A stretch of 64,000 nucleotides of DNA from JBBDNV01 sp040877415. Its GTDB lineage: Bacteria; Planctomycetota; Planctomycetia; Pirellulales; PALSA-1355. A program made the translations under genes and the position numbers. Shown piece by piece: positions 61,171 through 64,000 of this stretch. Below the pieces are notes generated by a model. It searched no databases, was not told the origin of the DNA, and saw only the letters and a list, made by a program, of their open reading frames with translations. Each line of letters begins with the position of its first letter. Position 1 is the stretch's first letter. Where the stretch lies: contig JBBDNV010000090.1 of NCBI GenBank assembly GCA_040877415.1, positions 41,749-105,748 on the forward strand, in the 5' to 3' direction.

Positions 61171-62436
61171 TTAGTGGCCGCGGATCAAGCCCAACGCTTC
61201 GAGTGGATGCGTGCAGAGCCGCCAAACGTCGCCCGGATTCTGCAACGCACAGGCGACCGCCGCGAACACGACAGCGGCCACAAGAATCTGGCCCAGCAGG
61301 ATCACCGAGCTTCGCCGTGTGCTTGCGGCCGAGCCGGCTTGCTGCAAACGGGCGGGTGTGGCCGGAATGATGCCGACGACGGGAATGGCCAACGCGGCCG
61401 CCGTTTCGTCGACGCTGGCAAAGATCGGATCGGCCGTGGAACGCGCCAGCCGGACGGCCGTCAACGCCGCGACGGCCAGCGCGATCAACAGGGCCGCAAT
61501 TGCGAGCGGCTGCGAGCCGGCGGAATCCGATTCGGACGAAGAACTGCCTGCCGCCGTCGCCGCCGCGTCGCGCGATTCGGCCGCTGGTGTTCTATCGAGT
61601 TTGTCATCGGCCCCATCATTCGGTCTAGCGCCGCTCAAGTCTCGCAGCCAGTCGGCCGGCGAGTTTTCAGGCGGGGCCGGCTCAACGAGCTGCGGTTTCG
61701 GCCGCGCGATGGCTTCCAGACGCTGGGAAACCGCCCGTTCGGCCGCAAGAGCGTCGTCCACCACGCTCTCGGCAGCCTGCCATCGGTCGTAAAGCTCTCG
61801 GTATGCGGCCGAGTCCTCCTCGGCCTGACGCGCCAGACCGTTCACGTAGTCGCCCCAACTCTTTGCGGCCTCCGTCGTCGGCCGCTCAGTCTGCCCGTCG
61901 GATTCGAGCGAGACGCCGGCCAGGCTCGCGATCCGTTGTTCGATCGCGGCGATCCGCCCGTCGACGTCGAACACCTGCGGGTGCTCCTCGGTCAGATAGC
62001 CCAGCAGTTGTTCACGGTGTTCACGAAACTCCTGCACTTGAGTTTTGAGCCGCGCCAACTCGGGGTCGGGACGCAGCTCGGCGTCGGCATTGGGCTCGGG
62101 CTGATGCACCGGGCGAGGCGGCTGGCGACGGCGCTGTTCTTCAAAGTGGTGCGACAAAAACGCGTCGAGGCGGGCTCGGGCCGCCACGGCTTCGGCCCGG
62201 GCTTTCTCGACGGTTTCTCTGGCCCCGTCCAGGTCGCGCACCGAGTCGTCGCGCTTCTGAATCCGGAGATTCCCGTCCAGATCGATCGCCCAAAGCTCAG
62301 AGCCGCCGACGAACCACGCGCCGCAGAACAGCGTCCACACCGCAAACGCCCGGACGCCAACCGCGCGCACTCGCCGGGCGAGACCGCTCGGACTCGCGAT
62401 CGTTGCGGCGCTGGTCGAAGACATGGAACGATTCAA
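61171..62436 (-). CDS. Wzz/Wzc-like chain-length determinant protein
   Basis: 421 residues. An N-terminal membrane helix (about 28-48, RAFAVWTLFCGAWFVGGSEL), a long coiled coil (about 60-240, with KTQVQEFREHREQLLGYLTE), then a second helix near 305-328 (PLAIAALLIALAVAALTAVR). This is followed by DPIFASVDETAAALAIPVVG, the piece that follows the last helix of Wzz/GNVR proteins, and a third hydrophobic segment near 385. It would set polysaccharide length across the membrane. In Wzc the kinase follows in the same chain; here it is a separate gene. Confidence 0.8.
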   Translation of the reverse strand: MNRSMSSTSAATIASPSGLARRVRAVGVRAFAVWTLFCGAWFVGGSELWAIDLDGNLRIQKRDDSVRDLDGARETVEKARAEAVAARARLDAFLSHHFEEQRRRQPPRPVHQPEPNADAELRPDPELARLKTQVQEFREHREQLLGYLTEEHPQVFDVDGRIAAIEQRIASLAGVSLESDGQTERPTTEAAKSWGDYVNGLARQAEEDSAAYRELYDRWQAAESVVDDALAAERAVSQRLEAIARPKPQLVEPAPPENSPADWLRDLSGARPNDGADDKLDRTPAAESRDAAATAAGSSSSESDSAGSQPLAIAALLIALAVAALTAVRLARSTADPIFASVDETAAALAIPVVGIIPATPARLQQAGSAASTRRSSVILLGQILVAAVVFAAVACALQNPGDVWRLCTHPLEALGLIRGH

Positions 62437-62578
62437 CGGTACGAACGGCGAAGAGGGGAAACCCGCACGACCCCGCTTTGGTCATCGACCCCGCGCGGCG
62501 TGATACTTGAAAGTCCGGACCGCCCCCGGCCGAAACGCTATACTTACCAAGCTAGCAAGTGCGGGTTCGGGGTCGGCT

Positions 62579-63247
62579 ATGTTTCGAGTGAAGATTTGCG
62601 GGATCACCAGGCTCGAGGACGCCCGGGTTGCGGCCGACGCCGGGGCCGACGCCATCGGCTTGAACTTTTACGCCCTCAGCCCACGATGTTGTCCGCTCGA
62701 GCCGGCCCGGGAAATTGCCCAGTCGCTGCCGCGGCACGTCTGCAAGGTGGGCGTGTTTGTCAATGCGTCGGCCGACGAAATCCACCGCACGGCCGAGTCC
62801 GTGCCGCTCGACCTGGTGCAGTTGCACGGCGACGAACCGCCGGAACTGATGCGCGAAATCCGGCCGCTGCCGATCATGCGCGCCGTGCGGGTTCGAGACG
62901 ACCTGTCAGAAATCGGCGCGTTTCTGGCCGCGTGCCATCGCCAGGCTGCCACGCCGCGTTTGTTGCTCGTCGATGCCTGGGGCAGCGGCCAATACGGCGG
63001 CACCGGCGCCACGGTCGACTGGACTTTCCTCGCGCAGAATCGACAGCATTTCCGGGGATTGCCGTTGGTGCTGGCCGGTGGGCTCACCGCTGAAAACGTC
63101 TCCGCCGCGATCGCGACCGTGCGGCCTTGGGCCGTCGACGTGGCCAGCGGCGTCGAAATCGCCCCCGGGAGGAAGTCGCCCGAGCTGGTCCGCCGATTCG
63201 TGTGCGCGGCGAGAATGGCCTTCCGGGAGCTTACGACCCGGACGTAG
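62579..63247 (+). CDS. trpF: Phosphoribosylanthranilate isomerase
   Basis: 222 residues from the ATG at 62579. Amadori rearrangement of PRA to CdRP in tryptophan synthesis. TIM barrel with VKICGITRLEDARVAADAGA (catalytic Cys near residue 7), GLNFYALSPRCC, VFVNASADEI, VQLHGDEPPEL, VDAWGSGQYGGTGATVDW (catalytic Asp) and VLAGGLTAENVSAAI, then the phosphate-binding DVASGVEIAPGRK. Complete. No other trp genes are nearby, so it is scattered as in many planctomycetes. Divergent from the Wzz-like gene. Confidence 0.96.
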   Translation: MFRVKICGITRLEDARVAADAGADAIGLNFYALSPRCCPLEPAREIAQSLPRHVCKVGVFVNASADEIHRTAESVPLDLVQLHGDEPPELMREIRPLPIMRAVRVRDDLSEIGAFLAACHRQAATPRLLLVDAWGSGQYGGTGATVDWTFLAQNRQHFRGLPLVLAGGLTAENVSAAIATVRPWAVDVASGVEIAPGRKSPELVRRFVCAARMAFRELTTRT

Positions 63248-63406
63248 TGCCAGTGGCCACCGGCATGCCGTAAGCCGTGACGCCGACAAAGCCGTGACGC
63301 CGGGTTGCCAGTGCCCGAGGCGCCAATCTATCATAATGGGTCGATGCCCTTTCGGGCCGAATGGAACGGTCGTTCCAGGACGCTTCAACCGCGAAGGAGA
63401 AACCCC

Positions 63407-64000
<594 letters not shown>

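Noticed and set aside
63248..63406. SAH or SAM riboswitch before ahcY
   Set aside because: Only short repeats and small hairpins are present, with no recognisable aptamer core.

Overview
The window looks like a planctomycete chromosome, most likely from the Pirellulales or a close relative, and probably an assembled draft because there is a run of 100 N at 36180-36279. Pointers to this group are a DUF1559 pseudopilin with the classic RRAFTLVELL start, a secreted protein (30971-32104) of a type I know mainly from Pirellulales, an integrase tail carrying the LTQNLTQ repeat often seen in planctomycete integrases, a solo mraZ with no division cluster around it, and GC-rich coding DNA. These are recognitions from memory and were not searched.

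Region 1 (1-12774) is an integrated element, less GC-rich than the rest. It carries a chain of small genes on the minus strand, many joined by ATGA start/stop overlaps. Among them are a GIY-YIG endonuclease, two paralogous small basic proteins, a zinc-finger-like peptide and two virion-type beta-rich proteins. A repeat-rich non-coding stretch (8518-8925) is followed by a serine recombinase. A short plus-strand operon (unknown protein, excisionase-like HTH protein, tyrosine integrase) then runs into a CAT-anticodon tRNA gene. The last 18 integrase codons are the antisense of that tRNA, which fixes the right end of the element. The left end lies outside the window. No terminase, portal or capsid gene is visible here, so it may be a phage satellite, a decayed prophage or one arm of a larger prophage.

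Region 2 (12882-30718) is core chromosome: DUF1559 protein, glmS, kdsB-pyrG, mraZ, a KAS II-like ketosynthase, a periplasmic rhodanese, two divergent phosphohexomutases, a c-di-GMP-I riboswitch ahead of an Flp pilin gene, serS, an M20 dipeptidase, clpS and mtaB. GlmS and the GlmM-like mutase supply amino-sugar precursors, and KdsB activates Kdo for lipopolysaccharide.

Region 3 (30971-44613) holds a planctomycete-type secreted protein, rdgB, a secreted M20 amidohydrolase with a small membrane protein, tyrS, a tandem repeat containing the assembly gap, ispD, and a complete fatty-acid beta-oxidation block on the minus strand (fadB, thiolase, acyl-CoA synthetase, acyl-CoA dehydrogenase).

Region 4 (44775-49982) holds a DUF4430 protein paired with an ECF-like membrane protein, two overlapping HEAT-repeat envelope proteins and a histone-deacetylase-family enzyme.

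Region 5 (50270-62436) is an exopolysaccharide locus: TPR lipoprotein, Wza-type export protein, SGNH hydrolase, two sugar-nucleotide epimerases, a polyprenol-type glycosyltransferase, an MFS permease, a CpsD-like protein that has lost its Walker A motif, an ExeA-like ATPase and a Wzz-like chain-length protein. A truncated methyltransferase lies among them. The window closes with trpF and the start of ahcY.
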